From contig JAKFXY010000024.1 of assembly GCA_021731165.1 (NCBI GenBank), positions 1 through 56,308 of the forward strand: a stretch of DNA of 56,308 nucleotides. Reading direction: 5' to 3'. The translations under genes and the position numbers were made by a program. Positions 19,482 through 29,901 of the stretch are shown one piece after another; within the stretch, counting starts at the first letter, position 1; each line of letters begins with the position of its first letter. The notes below the pieces were generated by a model, which made no database searches, was not told the origin of the DNA, and was given only the letters and a program-made list of their open reading frames with translations. Source of the DNA: Acidobacteriota bacterium. Lineage in GTDB: Bacteria; Acidobacteriota; Vicinamibacteria; Vicinamibacterales; UBA2999.

Positions 19482-20303
19482 TCAGTTTTCTCCGGTCTGG
19501 ACTGCCCTCCGGGCCTCCTCGAGTGTCAGCCGGCCGGCACGGTACGCGGCCAAGTCACTCCCCTTCACACGCAACACAGCCGTCGTCTGATCGTAGGCAT
19601 CACCGGGGACCAGACGATTACCTGGCTCGCCGTCGCGGGCAGCAACCGTCAGCCATTCGTCGGCGCCGATGGTCAGTCCACCACTGTTCTCGAGCATGGC
19701 GTCGATGAGCGCGGTCTTGACCTCGCGGGTGTACGCCGCATTTGGATCAGTGAGCAGCAGGGAATCGGCCTCGCGTGACGGGGCTGTCTGGACCACTCCC
19801 GACACCGACTGCGCCGAAACCGTGCCGTCCGCGCCAGCCATCCTAGCCGACGGCATCTGCAACTCGAGCCGACGAATGGCGCTTTCAAGGCCCGCACGAT
19901 CGCGGGGGTCCGATGCCGCGCGCTGCACGAACGCCTTCAGTTGTGCCAGCGATTCACCGTTGTCGCCGGCCATCGCGCGAAGCGTCCACGCCACCGTCGG
20001 GCGGAGCCCCGGCACCTCGACGTCGAAGAAGACGCCGTAACCGTCCAGACGGAAGCCACGCACCTGCGCCGCCCCGGTCAGGAACATCGCATCTGGAGAC
20101 AACGCACGCACCTGACGACTCAGAACCGCGGCACCATTCTGTACGGCCCGCTCAAGTACACCCTCCATAAGGAAAATCTTGTAGCGCGCCTGGGCCTGAG
20201 TCTGATCCTGGGCGTTCGGTGCTGGCTGTTGCGCGGCCGCGACAGCCGCCATCCCCACCACCAGGCCGACGCACGCAACGCCAATGACTGCTCGTCTTAC
20301 CAC
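19482..20303 (-). CDS. Secreted protein of unknown function downstream of an anti-sigma gene
   Basis: A 273-residue exported protein. The GTG start is preceded by GGAGA at good spacing, and residues 1-24 form a signal peptide ending AVAAAQ. No domain was recognised. The sequence is rich in charged helices and short strands (MFLTGAAQVRGFRLDGYGVFFDVEVPG quoted in part as RLDGYGVFFDVEVPG), with a conserved-looking segment YTREVKTALIDAMLENSGGL and a C-terminal TTAVLRVKGSDLAAYRAGRL. The gene lies 52 bases after the anti-sigma factor gene and is probably in its operon. Proteins with this DGYGVFFDVEVP stretch appear beside ECF sigma/anti-sigma pairs in acidobacteria as far as I recall; it may be a periplasmic partner or a main output of the sigma factor (inference). 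Confidence 0.7.
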   Translation of the reverse strand: MVRRAVIGVACVGLVVGMAAVAAAQQPAPNAQDQTQAQARYKIFLMEGVLERAVQNGAAVLSRQVRALSPDAMFLTGAAQVRGFRLDGYGVFFDVEVPGLRPTVAWTLRAMAGDNGESLAQLKAFVQRAASDPRDRAGLESAIRRLELQMPSARMAGADGTVSAQSVSGVVQTAPSREADSLLLTDPNAAYTREVKTALIDAMLENSGGLTIGADEWLTVAARDGEPGNRLVPGDAYDQTTAVLRVKGSDLAAYRAGRLTLEEARRAVQTGEN

Positions 20304-20355
20304 GGCTTGTCTCCTCTGTCTGTTTCTTTACGGCTTCCCTGCGGGCCGTCTTCGT

Positions 20356-21198
20356 CTACTGCGGCCGTTGGGACACACGCATCAGGTAGTTGAGCATCTG
20401 CTGATGCTGCTGCACCTGCACGCCGGTGTTACCTTCCATCTGGCCGAACGTTCGCTCGATGCGCACGAGATCGCCGCGCCGCTGTGCGTCGATGTCGCGT
20501 ACGACCTCGGCGGTACGAAGCGTCATTTCGCGCTGCTGTCGCTGCTCGCTCTCCTGAATCAAAGCCCGCACCTGCTGGAGTGTCGCACCGCCGCCATTGA
20601 CCGTGGCGGTGGTGGCAAGGGCGCCCGCACCAGGGCTGCCGGATTGCGTGGAAGCGCCAGCGAACTGTACCTTCGCCAGCTCGACGCGCAGTCGCTGTTC
20701 AAGCGCCGCAAGATCCTTGGCCGATACCGTACTCGTGGACTCACCATTGGGAACATTGCCTGACAGCAACGCGTTCGGAAGCGTTGTGGCCGACCCAACC
20801 GTTGAGGCGGACGAAGCGGTGAGCAACTCGGACGCATCACGCGCACCGCGTAATGCGCCAAATCCGGCACCGACGCTGAAGATCAGCACCGCAGCGGCTA
20901 CCTGAGCCCAGGCCGGCATCGGCTGCCGCCACCACGCCACCGGACGTAACACGTCAGGTGGTCGCGCCGCGACGTCCCAGTTCGCGGGGTCCTGGACTAT
21001 CCGAAAACCAAGCCGAGCATCTGGTGATTCCCACCCGGCAAGCTCCGAACGTGTTGCAGACAGCCCGGCCATCTCCTCCGCGCAGGCCTCACACACTGCC
21101 AGATGTTCAGCTACCGCCGACCGCTCCTCAGGCTCGCATTCGCCGTACAAATACCCGACGAGCGCTGTCCCATCTCCGCATCGCACCGTTAGTTTCAT
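20356..21198 (-). CDS. Anti-sigma factor with zinc-finger (zf-HC2) domain
   Basis: A 280-residue single-pass membrane regulator that probably holds the adjacent ECF sigma factor inactive. The N-terminal zinc-binding anti-sigma motif is EHLAVCEACAEEM (H32, C36, C39). One transmembrane segment lies at about residues 95-117 (VAAAVLIFSVGAGFGAL). The periplasmic part (120-280) is rich in Ser, Thr, Gln and coiled-coil-like helix (ALEQRLRVELAKVQF, IQESEQRQQREMTLR), perhaps a sensing domain. The ATG overlaps the sigma-factor stop by 4 bases (ATGA), the usual arrangement for sigma/anti-sigma pairs. Confidence 0.87.
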   Translation of the reverse strand: MKLTVRCGDGTALVGYLYGECEPEERSAVAEHLAVCEACAEEMAGLSATRSELAGWESPDARLGFRIVQDPANWDVAARPPDVLRPVAWWRQPMPAWAQVAAAVLIFSVGAGFGALRGARDASELLTASSASTVGSATTLPNALLSGNVPNGESTSTVSAKDLAALEQRLRVELAKVQFAGASTQSGSPGAGALATTATVNGGGATLQQVRALIQESEQRQQREMTLRTAEVVRDIDAQRRGDLVRIERTFGQMEGNTGVQVQQHQQMLNYLMRVSQRPQ

Positions 21199-21785
21199 AG
21201 GCGTTTCACTAATTGCGGCGCCATCTGCCCGTTCTCTTCCAACTGCTTGCGCAGCACACTCAGGCCCTGATAGAGCCGCGTCTTCACCGTGCTCAAGGGA
21301 CAGTGCTGAAGGTCGGCGATCTCCTGAAATGTCATCCCGTGGTACTCCTTCAGGATGATCGCCGTCCGCTGTGCCTCGGGCAAACTCGCCATTGCTTCCT
21401 CAACTACGGCGCTGAGCTCCCGTCGCGCCACGAGAGCCTCGATCGACTCGACCGGCCCGCGCTCGCCGGCCATCTCTATCGGGTCGACCCCCTCTGGCAT
21501 CTGCATTACCGGTGCACGGCGCTTCCGACGGATCCAGTCACGGCACAGGTTGAGCGCGATGCGGTACAGCCAGGACGAGAGCTTCGCCTCCCCCTTGAAT
21601 CCGGGCAGAGCACGGAACGCACGCAGGAAGGTCTCCTGGCACACGTCTCTCGCATCCTCCTCGCGGCCGATCACGCGATAGGCGAGCGCGTAGATAGGCC
21701 TCTCCCATCGGAGGACGATCTGGTTAAAGCTGTCCGCGTCGCCACCCCTCGCGCGGGTGACGAGTTCGTCGTCCGTCAACGTCAT
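21195..21785 (-). CDS. ECF sigma factor (RpoE-like, sigma-70 region 2 and 4)
   Basis: A 196-residue extracytoplasmic-function sigma factor. Region 2 covers about residues 20-90 (IYALAYRVIGREEDARDVCQ, then ETFLRAFRALPGFKG and LSSWLYRIALNLCRDWIRRK). Region 4 covers 130-185 (LPEAQRTAIILKEYHGMTF, QEIADLQHCPLSTVKTRLYQ). A short variable linker joins them. The ATG at 21785 (MTLTDDELV) was preferred to a start 24 codons upstream because homology begins there. The stop overlaps the anti-sigma gene by 4 bases. Most such factors drive their own promoter; I did not find a convincing GGAAC-type site in the 275-bp gap upstream (21786-22060), which otherwise shows nothing beyond a weak -35/-10 pair near 21883-21910. 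Confidence 0.93.
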   Translation of the reverse strand: MTLTDDELVTRARGGDADSFNQIVLRWERPIYALAYRVIGREEDARDVCQETFLRAFRALPGFKGEAKLSSWLYRIALNLCRDWIRRKRRAPVMQMPEGVDPIEMAGERGPVESIEALVARRELSAVVEEAMASLPEAQRTAIILKEYHGMTFQEIADLQHCPLSTVKTRLYQGLSVLRKQLEENGQMAPQLVKRL

Positions 21786-22060
21786 GTAGGACTCAGAGTC
21801 CAGGCCGGTCAATGGGTAAGACGACCACCTGAGCGAAGCGGCCTTGCCCCCGATCATACGACGTAAGTGGTTGATTCACAGGCTATTAGTGACCGTGAGC
21901 ACAGCATCAACGTATCGGCCCACCGAGGAAGCGGCAGAATTGTGAACAAACCTCGATTGAAACGGCCACAGGAAGACAAGGTGGTGCACGAAGTGCCGGC
22001 TCAGACGAAATCCAGGGCACTGGCGTGTAAGATATGCACCAATGAGCGCAGGGTCGTCCG

Positions 22061-22675
22061 TTGTCGCTAAATCTCCCTACTGACGAAGTCTTCCTCACGA
22101 CTGAGGAAGTCCTTGAGTACCTCCAGGTCAACCTGCGGACCATCTACCGGTTGATCAAGGCGGGCAAGATCCCCGCGGTTCGGGTTGGCCGCCAGTGGCG
22201 GTTCAGAAAACGCGACATCGACTCGTGGCTTGATACCCAGCGTCCGTGGCTCGACCAGACCCCGGTCGCTTCGGGCACGGTCGCGGCTACCCGCAACGAG
22301 CCGCAACGTATTCTGGTAGTCGACGACGAGGCCAGCATACGGGAGCTACTTTTCAGGACGCTGGCGCTGGCGGAAGCGAAATACGACGTCGACACGGTGC
22401 ACGACGGGGCGAGCGCGCTCGACCGCATGCGCGCACGCTCCTACGATCTGCTCATCGCTGACCTGAAAATGCCTGGAATGGACGGCCTGACGCTCATCCG
22501 CGAGGCCAAACGCATCAGGCAGGACCTCCCCATCATCATCGTCACGGGCTTCTCCACCGAATCGAGCGCGATCGAAGCGGTCAACCTCGGCGTGGCCGGG
22601 TACATCACGAAGCCGTTTCGCGTGCCCCATGTGCTGGCCGCCGCTGCCAAAGCACTTCGCACGCCGGCCGCATAG
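22061..22675 (+). CDS. Excisionase-type HTH plus response-regulator receiver fusion protein
   Basis: A 204-residue protein with an unusual domain order. Residues 10-58 are an excisionase/MerR-like DNA-binding helix-turn-helix (LTTEEVLEYLQVNLRTIYRL, then GKIPAVRVGRQWRFRKRDID). Residues 83-200 are a receiver domain: acidic pair DDE (88-90), phosphoacceptor Asp134 (LLIADLKMPGMDG), Thr162 and Lys184 (YITKPF). So the usual receiver-then-HTH order is reversed. It probably binds DNA in a phosphorylation-dependent way or works as an adaptor; the partner kinase may be the one at 24821 (inference). The only start before the HTH is TTG at 22061, because an in-frame stop lies 18 bases upstream. Confidence 0.85.
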   Translation: MSLNLPTDEVFLTTEEVLEYLQVNLRTIYRLIKAGKIPAVRVGRQWRFRKRDIDSWLDTQRPWLDQTPVASGTVAATRNEPQRILVVDDEASIRELLFRTLALAEAKYDVDTVHDGASALDRMRARSYDLLIADLKMPGMDGLTLIREAKRIRQDLPIIIVTGFSTESSAIEAVNLGVAGYITKPFRVPHVLAAAAKALRTPAA

Positions 22676-22678
22676 CTT

Positions 22679-24655
<1,977 letters not shown>

Positions 24656-24686
24656 GCTCGAGATCCTCGAAGCACGAATTCTGCAC

Positions 24687-24704
24687 TACACTTACAGAAG
24701 TGTA
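24687..24704. promoter_or_regulatory. Inverted repeat upstream of the histidine kinase gene
   Basis: TACACTT (24687-24693) and AAGTGTA (24698-24704) form a perfect 7-bp inverted repeat with a 4-base ACAG spacer in the 165-bp gap between the ABC-F and kinase genes. It could be a short terminator stem for the ABC-F gene or an operator for the kinase/regulator pair; AT-rich symmetry and position 117 bp before the ATG favour an operator. Confidence 0.35.
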
Positions 24705-24820
24705 ATCGACGGGCACGTTCTTGCTGCCTCGTCTGACCAGTTATCACCGTTTCCGGCGCCGCTTGTAAGGCTGACCTCGGGCATGCGAATTGCCCCTCAG
24801 CTCTAGTTGCTCCCGTGCTG

Positions 24821-26008
24821 ATGACAAAACCGCGCCGTGGCCCTGTCCGTCGTCCCACCGGAGTTCGGCCCGTCCGACCTGCTGTGGCGGCACGCGGTCG
24901 CCGACTCCCTGAACACCGCGAGCCTCCTGCGATCGGCGACGCCGTCTATCGACACATTGTCGCCAGCTTGCGCAATGGGGTGCTTTCAGTTGCACGCGAC
25001 GGGACGCTGGCATTCATTAACGGCGAGGCGTACCGCATTCTCGGACTCACGCCGGCGGAAGGCGACCTTGGCAGGCCTATCGCCGAGGTACTGAGTACAC
25101 ATCCCGACGTGGTACGTGCCCTCACGAGCGCGTTCGATCTCCACATGCTCGCCAACCGAGCTGAACTGCGCCTACGCCCTTCAGACAAGGTCATCGGCTA
25201 CACGCTCACCCACGTGCGCGACGACACGACCGCCGTCGTTGGAGTCGCGATGCTGTTCAAGGACCTGACACGCGTCGAGCAACTCGAGGAACGCGAGCGG
25301 CTGCGGGACCGACTCGCGGCGCTCGGCGAGATGGCGGCGGCGATCGCTCACGAGGTCAAGAACCCGCTGGCGGGTATCGAGGTGATGGCCGGCCTGCTCC
25401 GCCGGAAGACCACCTCGTCACCAGACACGCAGGCGGTGCTCACCGACATCATCAACGAAGCGAAGATGGCCAACGCGATCGTCCAGGAAGTCCTCGAGTT
25501 CGTGCGGCCGATCCGGCTGCAGGTGGAGCGAACCGCCGTGGCCGATGCCGTGCGGGCGGCGTCTCAGCTCGCAGACTCAAAGGCACGACGTGGCTCCATT
25601 GATGTGCACGTGGAACTGCCGGCAGGGCTGCCACAGATCCAGGCGGATCGTCACCAGCTCACGCGACTCTTCACGAATCTCTTGATCAATGCCTACGAGG
25701 CCATGGACGGCCGCGGTTGCGTGACGATTAGCGCCGCGCCGGCGAACCTGGACGATGGCGACGAAGAGCGCGCCGCGGTCCTGATGGAGATTGCCGATGA
25801 CGGTCCCGGCATCCCGACGGACGTCGCCGATCGCGTCTTCGCTCCCTTCTTCACGACGAAGGCGCAAGGATCCGGACTTGGGCTTGCCATAGTCCGCAAG
25901 ATTGTGGACGCCCACGATGGGCAGATCGACCTGCAGACCTCGGTGGGACGCGGGACACGAATTCGCATCACGCTGCCGGTGAGCAGCGGCGGTGCATTGA
26001 CGGAGTAA
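24821..26008 (+). CDS. Cytoplasmic PAS-domain histidine kinase (NtrB/AtoS-like)
   Basis: A 395-residue sensor kinase with no membrane segment. After a basic, proline-rich N-terminus, a PAS domain covers about residues 40-150 (VARDGTLAFINGEAYRILG, ending AMLFKDLTRVEQLEE). The dimerisation/phosphoacceptor helix carries AAIAHEVKNPLAG (His about 177), and the ATP-binding domain has an N box (NLLINAYEAM), G1 (DDGPGIP), F box (FAPFFTTKA) and G2 (GSGLGLAIVRKI). These are the HPK4 subtype features typical of partners of NtrC-type regulators. The regulator gene follows after 13 bases. The ATG at 24821 was preferred to GTG 24815; the choice changes only two residues. The stimulus is unknown. Confidence 0.9.
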   Translation: MTKPRRGPVRRPTGVRPVRPAVAARGRRLPEHREPPAIGDAVYRHIVASLRNGVLSVARDGTLAFINGEAYRILGLTPAEGDLGRPIAEVLSTHPDVVRALTSAFDLHMLANRAELRLRPSDKVIGYTLTHVRDDTTAVVGVAMLFKDLTRVEQLEERERLRDRLAALGEMAAAIAHEVKNPLAGIEVMAGLLRRKTTSSPDTQAVLTDIINEAKMANAIVQEVLEFVRPIRLQVERTAVADAVRAASQLADSKARRGSIDVHVELPAGLPQIQADRHQLTRLFTNLLINAYEAMDGRGCVTISAAPANLDDGDEERAAVLMEIADDGPGIPTDVADRVFAPFFTTKAQGSGLGLAIVRKIVDAHDGQIDLQTSVGRGTRIRITLPVSSGGALTE

Positions 26009-26021
26009 CGAGGACTGCAGC

Positions 26022-27437
<1,416 letters not shown>

Positions 27438-27439
27438 CC

Positions 27440-28414
27440 CTACGAACTGCTCTTGGCTCGCGGGTGGGCCTTCCTGTACACCTCCAGCAACTGCGCCGAG
27501 TTGACGTGCGTATATCGCTGAGTCGTCGAGAGCTGCACGTGGCCGAGAAGTTCTTGGATGGCGCGGAGATCGGCGCCGCACTGCAGCAGGTGGGTCGCGA
27601 AGGAGTGGCGCAGTGCGTGTGGACTGATGCCGAAACGGGTGCTGCAACTCGCTACGTAGCGCCCGAGCAGGCGCTGGACGCTGCGGCCGGTCAGACGCCC
27701 ACCGCGAAAATTGACGAACAGGGAATCGCTGCCTTGGGCTCTGGTCCTTGGACCTTGGAACCTCAGACGTGGGATCCGGGATTGGGAATCTGGAATCTGG
27801 GGTTTGATCAACGCCCCGCGGTCCTTGAGCCAGGCGCGTACAGCTGCGGCCGCGGATTGATTGAACGGCACGAGCCGCTCCTTCCCACCCTTACCCATCA
27901 CTCGGACCATCCGGACACTGAGATTGATGTCCTCGACGTCGAGGCCAACCAGTTCGCCGAGCCGCAGGCCTGACGCATACAGCAGTTCAAGGATTGCGCG
28001 GTCCCGTCGGCCCAGCGGGGTGGATACGTCCGGCGACTCGAGCAGCCGTGACATCTCGTCGATCGACAAGTGCGCCGGCACTTTCTGCTCCCGCCTCGGG
28101 GAGACCGCCAACGCCACGGGGTCGGACTCGATCCATCCTTCGCGTCTGAGGAACCGTGCGAACGAGCGGAGGGCGGAGAGCTTTCGCGCCGCCGAGGCGC
28201 GCGACTGGCCCTGACCGTAGAGGTCACTCAGGAACCCGCGCACGACTGTAAGGTCGATGTCGGACGGCTCGAGCGCCGCAACCGGCTTCGAAAGGCTGAC
28301 CGCGGCGTACGCCACGAACTGGGAGAGATCGCTCTTGTACGCGTCAACGGTGTGCGCCGACGCGTTCCGATTCAAGCGGAGGAATTCAAGAAATCCGCGA
28401 AGCTGCGCCTTCAT
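27440..28414 (-). CDS. xerC: Tyrosine recombinase XerC
   Basis: A 324-residue site-specific recombinase that resolves chromosome dimers at dif sites with XerD. The N-terminal SAM-like core-binding domain ([20 protein letters not shown]) is followed by the catalytic domain. Catalytic residues are visible: Arg in [14 protein letters not shown], Lys in [12 protein letters not shown], HxxR in [12 protein letters not shown], His in [15 protein letters not shown] and Tyr in the same segment. The protein is about 25 residues longer than usual because of an insertion ([20 protein letters not shown]) made of a 7-bp repeat between the Lys and HxxR boxes. The start (MKAQLRGF) overlaps the trmFO 3' end by 29 bases. 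Position in dprA-topA-trmFO-xerC marks it as the housekeeping enzyme, not a phage integrase. Confidence 0.9.
   Translation of the reverse strand: MKAQLRGFLEFLRLNRNASAHTVDAYKSDLSQFVAYAAVSLSKPVAALEPSDIDLTVVRGFLSDLYGQGQSRASAARKLSALRSFARFLRREGWIESDPVALAVSPRREQKVPAHLSIDEMSRLLESPDVSTPLGRRDRAILELLYASGLRLGELVGLDVEDINLSVRMVRVMGKGGKERLVPFNQSAAAAVRAWLKDRGALIKPQIPDSQSRIPRLRFQGPRTRAQGSDSLFVNFRGGRLTGRSVQRLLGRYVASCSTRFGISPHALRHSFATHLLQCGADLRAIQELLGHVQLSTTQRYTHVNSAQLLEVYRKAHPRAKSSS
27734..27810 (-). repeat. Degenerate 7-bp tandem repeat inserted in xerC
   Basis: Eleven consecutive heptamers (plus strand: TTGGGCT, CTGGTCC, TTGGACC, TTGGAAC, CTCAGAC, GTGGGAT, CCGGGAT, TGGGAAT, CTGGAAT, CTGGGGT, TTGATCA) lie in frame in xerC. 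On the coding strand the pattern is RNYYCAR, as in the ABC-F gene. The array encodes the extra segment of the recombinase, between DRGALIKP and [10 protein letters not shown]. Confidence 0.7.
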
Positions 28415-29831
28415 CGATCCAGACCCCGAGATCCGTAAGTGCCCGCGCGGAAGTCGCCGCCTTCCGATCCGCCTTTCCGACACGTCTGGAGCCCTCACCT
28501 GGCCCGCGCTGCGCCGCATCGGGAGGTGGCGGAAGCATGATCCCGAACGTGATGTTCGTGGGCTGATAGTTGCGGGGGTCAGCATGAGAGACGTAATACG
28601 CCAGCGCCCCGATGGCCGTCGTCCGCGGCGGTACGCGCGGCTCCTCACCCATGACCAGAGCAGCCGCATTGCGGCCGGCGATCAGCCCGGAGGCCGCGGA
28701 TTCCACGTAGCCTTCAACGCCGGAGATCTGGCCGGCAAAGAAAAGGTCGCCACGCATCTTCGTCTGCCAGGTCTCGCGAAGCACCGTTGGCCCGTTGATG
28801 TAGGTATTGCGGTGCACCATGCCGAAGCGAACGAACTCGGCGTGCTCGAGCCCTGGAATCAGCGCCAGCACGCGCGCCTGTTCACCCCACTTCAGCTGCG
28901 TCTGAAAGCCGACGAGGCTGAAGTGATCGCCGGCCAGATTGTCCTGGCGAAGTTGCACTGCCGCGTACGGCATCCGGCCGGTACGCGGATCGATCAGGCC
29001 CACCGGCTTCATCGGCCCGAAGCGCAGCGTCTCGTGTCCACGATGGGCCATCACTTCGATGGGGAGACAACCTTCAAAGAACTTCTCCCGCTCGAAGTCA
29101 TGTACCGTCGCTGATTCGGCGCTCGTCACGGCACTGACAAAGCGGCTGTATTCCTCGCGAGTCAGCGGGCAGTTCAAGTAGTCACCCTCGCCGTCGTCCA
29201 CGCCGCAGGCCGGGCCAGCTCCCTGCTCCGCGGACCTGACAAGGTCCGCGCCACTGGATTGGGAGTCTCCGCGAAGGCTCCGGCCCCATCGCGATGCCCG
29301 GAAGACCTTCTCCATATCGATCGTTTCGGCCAGCACGATCGGGCTAATCGCATCGTAGAAATAGAGATGTTCGCCGCCCACGAGCGCGGCGATGTCGGCC
29401 GACAGAGTGTCTGAGGTGAGCGGCCCCGTCGCCACGATGAGCGGAAACATGGCGGCGTCAGTCGGGATGCGGGCCACTTCCTCACGAACGATGGAGATGA
29501 GCGGGTGGCCGTGAATCGCGTCGGTAATCGCCTGGGAGAAACGCTCGCGATCAACGGCTAGCGCCGCGCCGGCGGGAACGCGGTGCGCATCGGCGGCACG
29601 CATGATCAGCGAATCGAGGCGACGCATTTCCTCCTTCAGGAGGCCGACGGCGTTGTCGAGTTTGTCACCGCGCAGGGAGTTGGAACACACCAGCTCCGCA
29701 AGGCAATCGGTCTTGTGTACGGCGGTGCGCCGCACGGGACGCATCTCGTGCAGCACCACGCGCACGCCCAGTGTGGCCGCCTGCCAAGCCGCCTCCGAGC
29801 CGGCGAGGCCACCGCCGATGATGTGGATCAC
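28386..29831 (-). CDS. trmFO: tRNA (uracil-54-C5)-methyltransferase, folate-dependent
   Basis: A 481-residue FAD enzyme that methylates U54 of tRNA using methylene-tetrahydrofolate. The GTG start gives [19 protein letters not shown], the FAD-binding GxGxxG motif at the very N-terminus, as in the family. The catalytic cysteine lies in [12 protein letters not shown] (C49), and the second conserved cysteine in [21 protein letters not shown] and [19 protein letters not shown] are other signatures. Family members are about 435-450 residues; the excess is mainly a 30-residue insertion before GDYLNCPL (residues about 180-212), which contains a palindromic repeat, and a C-terminal tail after MLPPPP. 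It lies between topA and xerC. Longer open frames upstream lack homology. Confidence 0.92.
   Translation of the reverse strand: MIHIIGGGLAGSEAAWQAATLGVRVVLHEMRPVRRTAVHKTDCLAELVCSNSLRGDKLDNAVGLLKEEMRRLDSLIMRAADAHRVPAGAALAVDRERFSQAITDAIHGHPLISIVREEVARIPTDAAMFPLIVATGPLTSDTLSADIAALVGGEHLYFYDAISPIVLAETIDMEKVFRASRWGRSLRGDSQSSGADLVRSAEQGAGPACGVDDGEGDYLNCPLTREEYSRFVSAVTSAESATVHDFEREKFFEGCLPIEVMAHRGHETLRFGPMKPVGLIDPRTGRMPYAAVQLRQDNLAGDHFSLVGFQTQLKWGEQARVLALIPGLEHAEFVRFGMVHRNTYINGPTVLRETWQTKMRGDLFFAGQISGVEGYVESAASGLIAGRNAAALVMGEEPRVPPRTTAIGALAYYVSHADPRNYQPTNITFGIMLPPPPDAAQRGPGEGSRRVGKADRKAATSARALTDLGVWIDEGAASRIS
29229..29250. repeat. Palindromic repeat (GGACC family) inside trmFO
   Basis: CGCGGACCT and AGGTCCGCG (9-bp perfect arms, GACA loop) lie in the insertion that separates trmFO from its family near residues 194-201. 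The core GCGGACC/GGTCCGC is shared with the copies at 35234, 35609, 38999 and 53558. Confidence 0.65.
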
Positions 29832-29901
29832 CGCAAGATACCCAGCGCAGAATGCTGAGCGCCAAGTGAAGCGTGTGCGCCTGGCATGGTGGCCTGAGGG
29901 C

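Noticed and set aside
21883-21910. TTGATG-N16-TAATAG as promoter of the ECF sigma operon
   Set aside because: Only 3 of 6 matches at -10; mentioned but not called as a feature.
24709-24726. Sigma-54-like site GGGCACGTTCTTGCT before the kinase gene
   Set aside because: The GG/GC spacing fits only out of register with TGGCAC, so the match is weak; not called.
27440-28414. XerC as the integrase of a mobile element
   Set aside because: Housekeeping order with dprA-topA-trmFO, no att-like direct repeats or cargo genes nearby.
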